From Chryseobacterium sp. G0186 (GTDB lineage Bacteria > Bacteroidota > Bacteroidia > Flavobacteriales > Weeksellaceae), in contig NZ_CP033918.1 of assembly GCF_003815675.1 (NCBI RefSeq), positions 2,418,001 through 2,482,000 of the forward strand: a stretch of 64,000 nucleotides of DNA, given 5' to 3'. The notes beneath the pieces were generated by a model, which saw only the letters and a list, made by a program, of their open reading frames with translations, was not told the DNA's origin and searched no databases. Each line of letters begins with the position of its first letter. Position 1 is the first letter of the stretch. A program made the translations under genes and the position numbers. Below are positions 52,372 to 61,101 of this stretch, in pieces.

Positions 52372-52518
52372 GTAAAGTTTGAAAGTCAGGGGATTACTCT
52401 TGTAGGTTCAATGTTAGTGCCTAAAGAACCACTTGCCGCAGTTATCATTGTTCACGGGTCTGATTCTGTGAAAAGAGAAATGGAAACCACTATTATTTCA
52501 GGAAACGTTACTAAGTAA
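52372..52518 (+). pseudogene. Fragment of an alpha/beta hydrolase gene
   Basis: A 48-codon frame ending TAA 52516-52518 reads V-K-F-E-S-Q-G-I-T-L-V-G-S-M-L-V-P then A-A-V-I-I-V-H-G-S-D. This is the N-terminal strand pair and oxyanion H-G-S of serine-aminopeptidase-like hydrolases. There is no start codon or signal peptide, and the rest of the enzyme, with the nucleophile, is missing. It sits directly at the joint with the truncated kelch gene. Confidence 0.7.
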
Positions 52519-52557
52519 AATATAATTCATCACCTATACTAACTATAAAAAACAATC

Positions 52558-53058
52558 ATGGCAGAATACACATTACCTTATTTTGGACAAATTTCAACAG
52601 ACAGCATAGAAGAATATTATGATGTCAATATTGATTTCAATGGCCGCGAAATTCAAATAGACTTAAATTTTGAAAGTGAAACTACTGATGGGGAAAAGCT
52701 GAATCAAATAAAAAACTATCTTGAAAATATCGAAGTATATAATAGACTGGCTAAAAATTACATTCTGGAAGACTATCACAATGAAGAGGGTGATACAATA
52801 AAATTTTATATAGAGCACCACCTTGAAGAAGTTGAAGAGGACGAGCTATCAACAATTATCAACTTTGATGATTCAACTGTGGAACCGGAACAGCAACTCT
52901 TGACAAAACTGGAATTAGTTAGAATCGGGCTTTATCCCGACAATGAAGAAAGCTTTGCCATTTTAGATTATTCAATTGGAAAAGAAATCACCAATTATCT
53001 GGTTGTCATAAATACAGATCAAAATGGACAATTGGATTATATGGCAATGGAAAGCTAA
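52558..53058 (+). CDS. DUF2004-like acidic protein
   Basis: 166 residues, strongly acidic, cytoplasmic. The N-terminus L-P-Y-F-G-Q-I...E-E-Y-Y-D-V and L-N-F-E-S-E, and later E-D-Y-H-N-E-E-G-D-T-I-K-F-Y-I-E-H-H-L, fit the DUF2004 family as I know it. Small acidic proteins of this type in Bacteroidota are often found as immunity-like partners, but no toxin is adjacent here. Single gene with its own terminator (53113-53146). Confidence 0.6.
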   Translation: MAEYTLPYFGQISTDSIEEYYDVNIDFNGREIQIDLNFESETTDGEKLNQIKNYLENIEVYNRLAKNYILEDYHNEEGDTIKFYIEHHLEEVEEDELSTIINFDDSTVEPEQQLLTKLELVRIGLYPDNEESFAILDYSIGKEITNYLVVINTDQNGQLDYMAMES

Positions 53059-53112
53059 ATATGTTCCTAGGTATACCTGCTATTAATTTCCAGGTAAAAT
53101 TAATTATAAATG

Positions 53113-53146
53113 AAAAACCACTCAATTGTAAGAGCGGTTTTTCGTT
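53113..53146 (+). terminator. Terminator after the DUF2004-like gene
   Basis: AAAAACCACTC and GAGCGGTTTTT pair (one A-C mismatch) around an eight-base loop; the right arm ends in the T run. Confidence 0.75.
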
Positions 53147-53260
53147 TCAAAATAAACTCAATATCGCAGATCTACAATCCGCGACTTTTCCTTATCTTTA
53201 GCCCTAGGTTTCTCTGCTGAATTTCGGTAGAAAATCAATAAAAAACTAAATCTAAACACC

Positions 53261-54433
53261 TTGAAAACAAAATTATTATTCCTTTCACTTTTAGGCTCAT
53301 GGTTAGCCCATGCACAAACCCTTACTTTTCAAAATCTTGCAGATTTGTCCGTTGGCAGAGGGGCCGCCAACAGTGTTATTGTAGATGACAATATTTATGT
53401 AAGCAATGGATACAAAGACACTGGCGGTAATGCTGATTATATTGAGAAATACAATATCACCAATAACCGTTGGAGTCCTGTCAACTCTAGTCTGGTTCCT
53501 AAGAAATTTGCCAATTCGGAAACTTACCTTAATAAAATTTATATTTTCAACGGACTAGGAAACAGTAAGCTGGAAATTTTAGATCTTACAACCAATACCA
53601 TAACCAAGGGAGCTGATAATCCTTTTCATGCAGCAGGTTCAGGCTCAGCCCTACACAATGGTAAAATATATGTATTCGGAGGCAGTGAAGTAAACGCAGC
53701 AAAGAAAACAATCTATTCTAATAAATTTCAGTATTATGATATCGCTTCAGATACCTGGAATTCATTACCGGATATGCCCACATTCAAGGAAACAAGAGGC
53801 AAAATTGTTAATGATAAGCTTTATGTCATTGGTGGTTTTAACGGAACTTCGTCTAGCCTGATAGATGTTTATGATCTCAACACCAATCGTTGGACCAACC
53901 AGTATACGATGCCTATTGGTATTTCCGGACATTCATTAGCCGTGTTGGGTGATAAAATCTTCATGGTAGGCGACTATAATGATAAAACCTTTTTGGCCTA
54001 TTTTGATACCGCAACCAATGAACTTCATGAGTTATCATCCAATATGATTCCGCGAAGACATGCTACAGCAGCAATCCATGGGCATCAATTATACATCATC
54101 GGAGGAAATACAACCCCTAATGCCCACTCAGCCATTAAAAGCACACAGGTTGCAGACATTAGTGAAAGTGCCCTCACTGCCAATAAAACCAGTGAAGATG
54201 TATTTAAAACAAAAGCCTATGCTAATGCATACAACGACGGTTTTGTCATCAGTAATAAAAATAACAGCAATCAGTTCGAATACTCCGTTTCCACCATGGA
54301 TGGGAAAAAAATAGGGAAAGGGTTTACCTATTACAATAGAAATATAGATTTAACAAAAATACCCCGCGGAACTTATATTTTTAGTTATAAAAATGACAAA
54401 GGAGTTTGGCAAAAGATTAGAATTGTAAGATAA
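53261..54433 (+). CDS. Kelch-repeat protein with T9SS sorting tag
   Basis: 390 residues, intact paralogue of the gene at 51394. It also starts with TTG (53261); no in-frame ATG lies ahead of the signal peptide (L-F-L-S-L-L-G-S-W-L-A-H-A-Q). The same propeller blades occupy about 20-305. The last ~80 residues (Y-N-D-G-F-V-I-S...Y-S-V-S-T-M-D-G-K-K, then P-R-G-T-Y-I-F-S-Y, ending K-I-R-I-V-R) form a type A T9SS domain, so the protein is exported and probably anchored at the surface. Ligand unknown. Confidence 0.9.
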   Translation: MKTKLLFLSLLGSWLAHAQTLTFQNLADLSVGRGAANSVIVDDNIYVSNGYKDTGGNADYIEKYNITNNRWSPVNSSLVPKKFANSETYLNKIYIFNGLGNSKLEILDLTTNTITKGADNPFHAAGSGSALHNGKIYVFGGSEVNAAKKTIYSNKFQYYDIASDTWNSLPDMPTFKETRGKIVNDKLYVIGGFNGTSSSLIDVYDLNTNRWTNQYTMPIGISGHSLAVLGDKIFMVGDYNDKTFLAYFDTATNELHELSSNMIPRRHATAAIHGHQLYIIGGNTTPNAHSAIKSTQVADISESALTANKTSEDVFKTKAYANAYNDGFVISNKNNSNQFEYSVSTMDGKKIGKGFTYYNRNIDLTKIPRGTYIFSYKNDKGVWQKIRIVR

Positions 54434-54478
54434 ATAATTCCTGAAGCCAGAAAAAAATACAAATGAAAAAAATTAACC

Positions 54479-55522
54479 ATGTCATTTTATAAACAAGTCT
54501 TCCTATTTTTCGCGATTCTTTTACTTTCAACAAATAATATATTCGCTCAAGCCAACAAGATCCGTCAGATTGATTCTCTGATGAAATGGTCTCATCGGAT
54601 TGGGGTTTTTAATGGAAATGTTTTAGTAGCCCAAAATAATAAGATCATTTACAATGCTTCTTTTGGTTTTACTGATGCTACCAAGACTAAAAACCTGACG
54701 CCGGATTACAGGTTTAATATTGGTTCCATCACCAAGGAGTTTAGTGCCGTTGCACTGTTACAATTACAGGAACTGGGTACATTGAAAGTAGAAGATCATG
54801 TTTCCCAATATATGCCGGAGCTGAACAAATGGGTCCATGAAGTCGCCATCAAGGATTTATTGCAATACACAAGCGGAATTCCCGATGTAAATTGGAAAAA
54901 AATTAAAAATGATCAGGATCTTTTTGAGGGTTTACAGCTTGTAGATTCCCTGGATTTTAAACCCGGAACCCAATACGATTACCACAACAATAATTTATTC
55001 CTGCGCCAGTTTATTATTGAACGGTTGACCGGAATGCCTTTTAACAGGTATGCAGAAAAATTTATTTTCAAGCCTTGTAAAATGACTTCTTCCGTTATGA
55101 CTCCTTTTGAAAATGAAAAAAATATAGCCCAGGGGTTTAATAATAGTGCAGTAGCAGACAAAGCAGATTTACCCATCACGGGAGGAACTTACCTAACCAC
55201 CAGTGATTTGCTGAAATGGTCAAAATGTCTTCATTCCAATACACTAATTAATTCCAGTTCACTGTTCGAGCTAGGGAAACATTTTAATCTTCCGGATACG
55301 CAATCCTCTCTAGGGCAGACCCAATTTAAAGACGGAAAATTAATTGAGCACCTACACGATGGAAGAGCCGGAAACTATGAAGCTCTTTTAGTTTCTGATG
55401 TCAACGAAAAGCTGACCATTATTTTACTGGGAAATAATTATAACGGAAAATTATTTGAAATTTCTGATGCCATTACCTCAATTCTGAAAAACGAAAAATA
55501 TAGTCTTCCAAAAAATAAATAA
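54479..55522 (+). CDS. Serine hydrolase, beta-lactamase/PBP4-like
   Basis: 347 residues, signal peptide ending N-I-F-A-Q. Class C-like fold with S83-I-T-K86 (S-x-x-K), Y168-H-N170 (Y-x-N) and H-D-G-R-A-G in place of K-T-G. The H-x-G variant is usual for esterase or D-aminopeptidase relatives rather than true beta-lactamases. Periplasmic or surface enzyme; substrate unknown. It follows the kelch gene by 45 bases and may be co-transcribed. Confidence 0.9.
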   Translation: MSFYKQVFLFFAILLLSTNNIFAQANKIRQIDSLMKWSHRIGVFNGNVLVAQNNKIIYNASFGFTDATKTKNLTPDYRFNIGSITKEFSAVALLQLQELGTLKVEDHVSQYMPELNKWVHEVAIKDLLQYTSGIPDVNWKKIKNDQDLFEGLQLVDSLDFKPGTQYDYHNNNLFLRQFIIERLTGMPFNRYAEKFIFKPCKMTSSVMTPFENEKNIAQGFNNSAVADKADLPITGGTYLTTSDLLKWSKCLHSNTLINSSSLFELGKHFNLPDTQSSLGQTQFKDGKLIEHLHDGRAGNYEALLVSDVNEKLTIILLGNNYNGKLFEISDAITSILKNEKYSLPKNK

Positions 55523-55709
55523 TCATCAGTATTATGCCTTTAGCCTGATATTTTAACTTATTTAACTGCAACCTATATTGCGGGAAACTTTCTACAATTT
55601 TATTTTATTACAAACAGGGTTGTTTTAACCTTTCGCAGATTGTGTTTGGTTTAAAACAGACTCATATCAACAAAACTAAAACCTTGAAAATAAAAATAAA
55701 CTATAGATA

Positions 55710-56168
55710 ATGAAAGATTTTGATCCAAAAACAATAACAAGAATTAAAAACATTTCCAACAAGGAATATGGAAAAGCCTATCTAGATTTAGTTGACAAAG
55801 AGTTTGTTTTACATTATCCCAATAAGAAAGTTAATAGTATTTTGGATGCTCAAACAAATGAAATAGTCATACTATATCAAAAAATGAAAGATGGAAAACG
55901 CTATTTGACTCATCTAGTAAAACCTATTGATTACAAAATCATTGAAGAAGGTATTCGAGAAAACTACAAATTTGGGCGAATATTTCAAGTTATTGCATAT
56001 ACAGGAGAAAATGGAAAAATTCCTTTTAAAGATACACTGCTTTCTAATTTAGATTTTAGGAATAAAGGATGGGGAGATGCTGTAGAACTAGCTAAGATTT
56101 CTAAAACGAACCAGATTGAAAGTATACAGAACGAAATTTATACTATGTTTAAACCTTTTTTCACATAA
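55710..56168 (+). CDS. Small cytoplasmic protein of unknown function
   Basis: 152 residues, basic, no signal or membrane helix. Segments that may help recognition: T-R-I-K-N-I-S-N-K-E-Y-G-K-A-Y, H-L-V-K-P-I-D-Y and G-R-I-F-Q-V-I-A-Y-T-G. The central part alternates beta strands and could be a small nucleic-acid-binding or effector/immunity domain; I do not recognise it. AT-rich with its own 190-base upstream gap, hence probably a separate acquisition. Confidence 0.55.
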   Translation: MKDFDPKTITRIKNISNKEYGKAYLDLVDKEFVLHYPNKKVNSILDAQTNEIVILYQKMKDGKRYLTHLVKPIDYKIIEEGIRENYKFGRIFQVIAYTGENGKIPFKDTLLSNLDFRNKGWGDAVELAKISKTNQIESIQNEIYTMFKPFFT

Positions 56169-56286
56169 TTTAGCGGATAATCTTAATTATTCACAATCTT
56201 TTTACAATGATGAATTAAACTATGATTTAGAGTCTAAGAAAAGAAAATAATTAATACAAATCATAAATACTATTACTTCTAAAATA

Positions 56287-56694
56287 ATGCAAAGCAAAAA
56301 AATCATCGACAAACTTGCGTGGATAGAACTAAAAGACAAATCTATTCTCTCTACCAAAAGCTACGGAAAAGACAAATATTATATTCCGGGAGGCAAAAGA
56401 GAACCCGGAGAAACTGATGAGCAAGCCTTAGCTCGTGAAATCTGGGAAGAATTGAATGTTAGTATCGACAGCAAAACGTTACATTATATGGGAACTTTTG
56501 AGGCTCAAGCTCATGGACATTCAGAAGGCATCATCGTAAAAATGACCTGCTACTCCGGTGAATATTCTGGAGAATTAAAAGCCAGTTCTGAAATTGAGGA
56601 AATGAAATGGCTGACCTATTCAGACAGGGACAAAATATCTGAAGTTGATAAAATAATTTTTGATAGCTTGCATCATAGTAATTTATTGGATTAA
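56287..56694 (+). CDS. NUDIX hydrolase
   Basis: 135 residues. The Nudix box is complete: G-G-K-R-E-P-G-E-T-D-E-Q-A-L-A-R-E-I-W-E followed by E-L, at about 37-58, binding Mg2+ for cleavage of a nucleoside-diphosphate-linked substrate. The substrate cannot be told. Single gene; the following gene begins 86 bases after its stop. Confidence 0.92.
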   Translation: MQSKKIIDKLAWIELKDKSILSTKSYGKDKYYIPGGKREPGETDEQALAREIWEELNVSIDSKTLHYMGTFEAQAHGHSEGIIVKMTCYSGEYSGELKASSEIEEMKWLTYSDRDKISEVDKIIFDSLHHSNLLD

Positions 56695-56779
56695 TGTATT
56701 TCATTCCACTTCTGAATGGCATACAATTACGACCAATAATCATACTATTAAAAAACATAAATTATTAACCACCAACCTT

Positions 56780-58150
56780 ATGAAACAGAGTTTTTTCGTA
56801 TTCCTGTTATTGCTGTCTTTTGGGGCATCAGGGCAAAAAGTTAATTTTAATATTAAATATTCTGAGCAACTGGCTGTTTTTGTTTTTATTCAGAATCTTT
56901 CTGACAATTATCCGGAAAACGTCTTTAAAACGGAGTTCAGTCAGTCAAAATACAATACCAAAAAATATAAGGATCTCGTTTCGCAGTTTGATCAACTTCC
57001 CATTGATTACAGCTATTCGTTTGATGAATATCCTTATGGTTCAAAGATACCGATGCAGTCCAGGGATATTTTGAAAAAAAATCTTATTGAAACCAAAAAT
57101 CTCAATGATTTTAAACTTCGTTCCATCGGAATTATTCCTAATGCGACCCTGCAGAGTCTTACTGAAATTATTTCTGCGTTTACGCCTGTCTATAATGAAC
57201 TCATCTATATCCCGAATAAAGGACAGTTTGAACCCCAACTGAAAGATCTCAGCCAATATTCCCGTGAAAAAAATCTGGAAGATTACTTTCAGACAGGTTT
57301 ATCTTTTTATCATTCAAGTTGGGACGCCTCCATTCCTTTTGAAATTGCGTTGTATCCTTTACCTAATTCAACAGGTTTTACGGCACAGGCTTTCTATAAT
57401 AATTTTATAAGTGCTGTTCAAACCAATTTAAAAGATTATAAAAGTCTTTTCAGTGTGATGCTGCATGAGACCTATCATATTCTTTATGATGAACAGTCTC
57501 TGGAAGTGAAGAAAGAGATGGACCAAAACTTCAAAAAAAATCCCTCAAAATATAGCAACTATGCCTATCAACTCTTAAATGAAGCCCTGGCAACCGCTTT
57601 AGGAAATGGCTATGTGTATGAAAAATTAAATGGAAAGGCAGATCCCAATGATTGGTATAACAGCCAATATATTGATCTGATGGCAAAACAAATCTATCCG
57701 ACCGTAAAGGAATACATTGCCCTTAAGAAGCCTATTGATCAGAATTTTGTTGATACCTACATCAGACTTTATGAAACTCATTTCCCAAATTGGATTGATG
57801 AACTGGACCATATTATGACTTACCGATATATCCTTTCTGAGAATAGAAAAGATTTTAATATGATACGTCAAATGTATCCTTCCCGTTCCAGCGAAGAATC
57901 TGAAACTGAAATTTCTCTTCTGAGTCTTGAAAAAATGAAGAAAACACCTTTAACAAAGATTATCATTGTATCTCAAAATAATAATGAAAAACTTAGTTTA
58001 ATTAAAAGTCAGTTCAAGGAATTAAAACAATGGAATTTTAATCCCGATAAGGAATTTGGATATAAAATTCTTTTGGAGGATAAAAGCCAGCTTTTAATCA
58101 TTAATCAGCAGAAATCATCTCTTCAAACTCTTTTTGCAACTTTTAAATAG
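56780..58150 (+). CDS. Exported protein with HExxH site, possible zinc peptidase
   Basis: 456 residues from ATG 56780, which begins a signal peptide (K-Q-S-F-F-V-F-L-L-L-L...G-A-S-G-Q); an earlier in-frame start lacks this. The motif M-L-H-E-T-Y-H-I-L-Y at about 231-240 fits H-E-x-x-H, and L-N-E-A-L-A-T-A-L some 40 residues on could give the third ligand Glu as in gluzincins. No close family is recognised; DUF4932-like or similar proteins are possible. Probably periplasmic. The next gene starts 14 bases later, suggesting co-transcription. Confidence 0.65.
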   Translation: MKQSFFVFLLLLSFGASGQKVNFNIKYSEQLAVFVFIQNLSDNYPENVFKTEFSQSKYNTKKYKDLVSQFDQLPIDYSYSFDEYPYGSKIPMQSRDILKKNLIETKNLNDFKLRSIGIIPNATLQSLTEIISAFTPVYNELIYIPNKGQFEPQLKDLSQYSREKNLEDYFQTGLSFYHSSWDASIPFEIALYPLPNSTGFTAQAFYNNFISAVQTNLKDYKSLFSVMLHETYHILYDEQSLEVKKEMDQNFKKNPSKYSNYAYQLLNEALATALGNGYVYEKLNGKADPNDWYNSQYIDLMAKQIYPTVKEYIALKKPIDQNFVDTYIRLYETHFPNWIDELDHIMTYRYILSENRKDFNMIRQMYPSRSSEESETEISLLSLEKMKKTPLTKIIIVSQNNNEKLSLIKSQFKELKQWNFNPDKEFGYKILLEDKSQLLIINQQKSSLQTLFATFK

Positions 58151-58164
58151 GAGATTTACACCAT

Positions 58165-58590
58165 ATGAACACTCAGGAACAAATCAAAGAATACATTACC
58201 AGCCAGCCCGAATCTAAACGTACTGACATGCAAAAGCTGCATCAGATTATTCTGGAACTTATGCCGGCGTGTAAGCTATGGTTTCTGGATGGTAAAAACA
58301 GTAAAAACAAAACGGTTTCCAATCCTAATATCGGCTATGGGCTTCATACGATTCGATATGCAGACGGAACTACGAAAGAATTTTATCAAATTGGAATGAG
58401 TGCCAACACCACCGGAATCTCTGTCTATATTTTAGGGATCGATGATAAGACTTATCTGTCTAAAACATTCGGAGAAAAAATAGGTAAGGCAAGCGTAACA
58501 GGATATTGCATTAAGTTCAAGGCCTTGAAAGATATCCATATTGAAACCCTTGAAGCTGCCATACAATTCGGGATACAACAAGAATCCTAA
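58165..58590 (+). CDS. DUF1801-family protein
   Basis: 141 residues, cytoplasmic. N-terminal helix T-Q-E-Q-I-K-E-Y-I...K-R-T-D-M-Q-K-L-H-Q-I-I, then C-K-L-W-F-L-D-G-K and G-Y-G-L-H-T-I-R-Y beta strands characteristic of DUF1801 (YdhG/YjbR-like fold). Function unknown. It follows the HExxH gene by 14 bases. Confidence 0.8.
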   Translation: MNTQEQIKEYITSQPESKRTDMQKLHQIILELMPACKLWFLDGKNSKNKTVSNPNIGYGLHTIRYADGTTKEFYQIGMSANTTGISVYILGIDDKTYLSKTFGEKIGKASVTGYCIKFKALKDIHIETLEAAIQFGIQQES

Positions 58591-58621
58591 TCATTATAAA
58601 TAAGAAAAACCAACATCATTT

Positions 58622-59287
58622 ATGAACCCAAAAAAGATCTTTAAAATTATAGGAATTACCCTTGGAATTCTTGTATTATTTCTCATCGCCAGTAATTTTA
58701 TACAGCTCAACGAAAGAGAGAGCCTTCTGTATAAAATCCAGCAATATGCAACGTATAATGAAGAAGACTGGAAAAACTATGAAAACAATCAGAAATTAAT
58801 CGCAGAAAATCCACAGGGTACCATGCAAACGGATGTAGCAGCTCCGGTAACCGATTTTCATCCTTATGACATCAATATGCTAACCCCAAGTGCAAAGGCA
58901 GAGGAATTAAAAAAGATTCAAAATGCTCATTTTGAGAAACTGGTTACAGCCAAAAACAAACCCAGTGATGATGAAGCCCAGGCTGCTTTAATCAGGTTAA
59001 CACAAGGACGTTTAACGGATGTTATCATCCATCAAAAACTGGATATAAAAATTGGAAAGTGCTATGAAAATCCCAATACGGATGGGAATTTCAACTGTGT
59101 AAGCTGTATGATCCTACTGTATAACAGGGATAAAAAAAATTGGCAGGAAGCCCCGAACGGAGAAAACTTTCTGTCTAATTCCTACGATTTCTATCAACCC
59201 TCTGAAGGGGATATCTGGGAAGCAAAAGACTTATCAATCATGATCCCCTATGATTATGAGCTTATTAAAAAATATGAAAAGAAATAA
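58622..59287 (+). CDS. Membrane-anchored protein of unknown function
   Basis: 221 residues. One N-terminal helix (I-I-G-I-T-L-G-I-L-V-L-F-L-I-A, about 10-24) leaves the rest outside the cytoplasm. The outer part has paired cysteines (C-Y-E-N-P-N-T and C-V-S-C) and no motif I recognise. It is 31 bases after DUF1801 and 11 bases before the next gene. Could be an immunity-type membrane protein, but no toxin is seen. Confidence 0.6.
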   Translation: MNPKKIFKIIGITLGILVLFLIASNFIQLNERESLLYKIQQYATYNEEDWKNYENNQKLIAENPQGTMQTDVAAPVTDFHPYDINMLTPSAKAEELKKIQNAHFEKLVTAKNKPSDDEAQAALIRLTQGRLTDVIIHQKLDIKIGKCYENPNTDGNFNCVSCMILLYNRDKKNWQEAPNGENFLSNSYDFYQPSEGDIWEAKDLSIMIPYDYELIKKYEKK

Positions 59288-59298
59288 TGTAATTACCC

Positions 59299-60240
59299 AT
59301 GTCAAACGCAGAAAAAATCATTCAAGAAATTGATGTATTTCTCGAAAAATCAATGTTGAAAACTTCCAAAACAACAAAGGAAGAACTCATTCATTTTATT
59401 GAAGAAAAATGGAGCGAGGCTGATGATGAGAAATATGATCATTACACAGCTTACATTATCATGAACAGGATGATTCAGGAATACATCTGGAAAAAGGATT
59501 TCAGTAATATGATGAGATGGCTGGGGCTCTCAGATCTTCACAAAGCGTCTCAGAAGAATGCGTCCTATATCCGGAATTATTATGCAGGGCAATGCTGTCT
59601 GGAATGTGGCCATGAAGAAAAAGCGTTGGAGTATTTTAATATATGTTATGCTGAAAATCCTGATTATATTTTTTCGCGGGCTCCGTTCTGCTATGAATTT
59701 TTTAACAAACATCTTGAAAATCCCAGAGACCTCTCCCACAGAGAAATTAATGAATATGAATACACCGATTATCCTCCACTCCAATTAGAATATTGGAAAG
59801 TTTTTTTCAACGAGGATGAGGATGAACTGAGCTACGAAATATTGGATGAAGATGATGATTATGCTGAAGAACCTAGTTCGGAGCAACAAAACGGACTTGA
59901 TTATCTTCAGGAAAATCAGAAAACAATCTTAGATACTATTCTGAATGAACTTTTGAAAAAATATCCGGAATTACAAAAAATATATGAATATTCGGAAGAA
60001 GATAAGGGCGAATTCATGCCAGATTTAAAAGATATTCAGGGATTTGCACCTCTTTTGTCTCCCAACTGCTTTTACATCACGTCAGTGATTAAAGACCATT
60101 ATCCATACATTGGAATTAGTTTTTCCTGTTCATGGGATTCTGAACACGGCCTTGGAATAATGACCCATAAAAACAGAGTGATTGAAATTGGAGGAGCAGA
60201 CACAGCCTTTGCAACCTGGGCTGCGGAAGAAGACTTGTAG
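59299..60240 (+). CDS. TPR-like protein with DUF6985-like C-terminus
   Basis: 313 residues, very acidic, cytoplasmic. The N-terminal half (to about 150) is helical with a TPR-like repeat around Y-A-G-Q-C-C-L-E-C-G-H-E-E-K-A-L-E-Y-F. The C-terminal 90 residues contain Y-P-Y-I-G-I-S-F-S-C-S-W-D-S-E-H-G-L-G and the R-V-I-E-I-G-G-A-D motif, which resembles the DUF6985 domain found in immunity-like proteins (by pattern recognition only). It begins 11 bases after the membrane-anchored gene, so the two are likely a pair. Confidence 0.6.
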   Translation: MSNAEKIIQEIDVFLEKSMLKTSKTTKEELIHFIEEKWSEADDEKYDHYTAYIIMNRMIQEYIWKKDFSNMMRWLGLSDLHKASQKNASYIRNYYAGQCCLECGHEEKALEYFNICYAENPDYIFSRAPFCYEFFNKHLENPRDLSHREINEYEYTDYPPLQLEYWKVFFNEDEDELSYEILDEDDDYAEEPSSEQQNGLDYLQENQKTILDTILNELLKKYPELQKIYEYSEEDKGEFMPDLKDIQGFAPLLSPNCFYITSVIKDHYPYIGISFSCSWDSEHGLGIMTHKNRVIEIGGADTAFATWAAEEDL

Positions 60241-60326
60241 ATTGCAGCCTTTCCAATCCTATTTTTACATTCCGTACAAGAAGAGAATTAACCTAAAAAA
60301 TATTAAAAGAGAATAGAAACAACAGA

Positions 60327-61088
60327 ATGAAATTCAAATTATTCCTTATACTTTTTACTTTTTCGATCATCAAGATTCTGGGAACAGGGCAACAACCGGA
60401 TAAAATTATCATCAACAATAAGGAATATGATCTGCTGAACAATCCTCTGGATGCCTATTTTGAGAAACATCCTGACGACCATCCTATTTATGGACCTAAA
60501 ATCCGTAAAAAGACGGAAAAGGAATTAATGATTCCTTTCTCCACATCCAATTATCGCGGTTATATTGCTACTTTTAAAATTGAAAATAATACTTTATCTC
60601 TCGTTGATCTTAAACTTCTGGATTTAGATTCGGGCAAGGACCGGTATATTTCTGTTTTCAAAAAAATATTCGGGGATAGAAAAGTAGATCTTAATTATTC
60701 GGGAATATTGGTAATACCAACTGGTGAACTGCTTGAATCTGCTCATTTCGGATATTCTTATTTATATGATAAATATCATTTAATGACCATTCAGAGAGAT
60801 GCAGTCATTAAGGAAAAAGAATTGAATAAAGATGAATTCATCCGGTTCAAAGTCGATCAGTTTAAGGCATATAAAAATACGGAAGAGTATAAAACCGAAG
60901 TAAAAAATCATTTGAAAAGCTGGAATGGAGACAAGAAATTTGAACTCTCCCGAAAGAATACCAGAGGCATGTCAAAAAAAGAGATTGCCCAATTGAAAAA
61001 AGAATATGAATTTCCTCCATCTGAGGAGCATATTAATAATTTTCTCTTTGTGTTGATCAACCCTGACTTTGTCATTATAGATTATTAG
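60327..61088 (+). CDS. Exported protein of unknown function
   Basis: 253 residues with a signal-like N-terminus (F-K-L-F-L-I-L-F-T-F-S-I-I-K-I-L). The mature part has a beta region (R-G-Y-I-A-T-F-K-I-E-N-N-T-L-S-L-V-D-L-K) followed by a highly charged helical region with many Lys. No family recognised. It precedes the glycosidase gene by 13 bases, suggesting joint expression. Confidence 0.55.
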   Translation: MKFKLFLILFTFSIIKILGTGQQPDKIIINNKEYDLLNNPLDAYFEKHPDDHPIYGPKIRKKTEKELMIPFSTSNYRGYIATFKIENNTLSLVDLKLLDLDSGKDRYISVFKKIFGDRKVDLNYSGILVIPTGELLESAHFGYSYLYDKYHLMTIQRDAVIKEKELNKDEFIRFKVDQFKAYKNTEEYKTEVKNHLKSWNGDKKFELSRKNTRGMSKKEIAQLKKEYEFPPSEEHINNFLFVLINPDFVIIDY

Positions 61089-61101
61089 AAAAATCTTTTT
61101 T

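Noticed and set aside
54479..55522. Beta-lactamase resistance gene
   Set aside because: S-x-x-K and Y-x-N are present but H-x-G replaces K-T-G and the protein looks like the esterase/D-peptidase branch; resistance is not supported.
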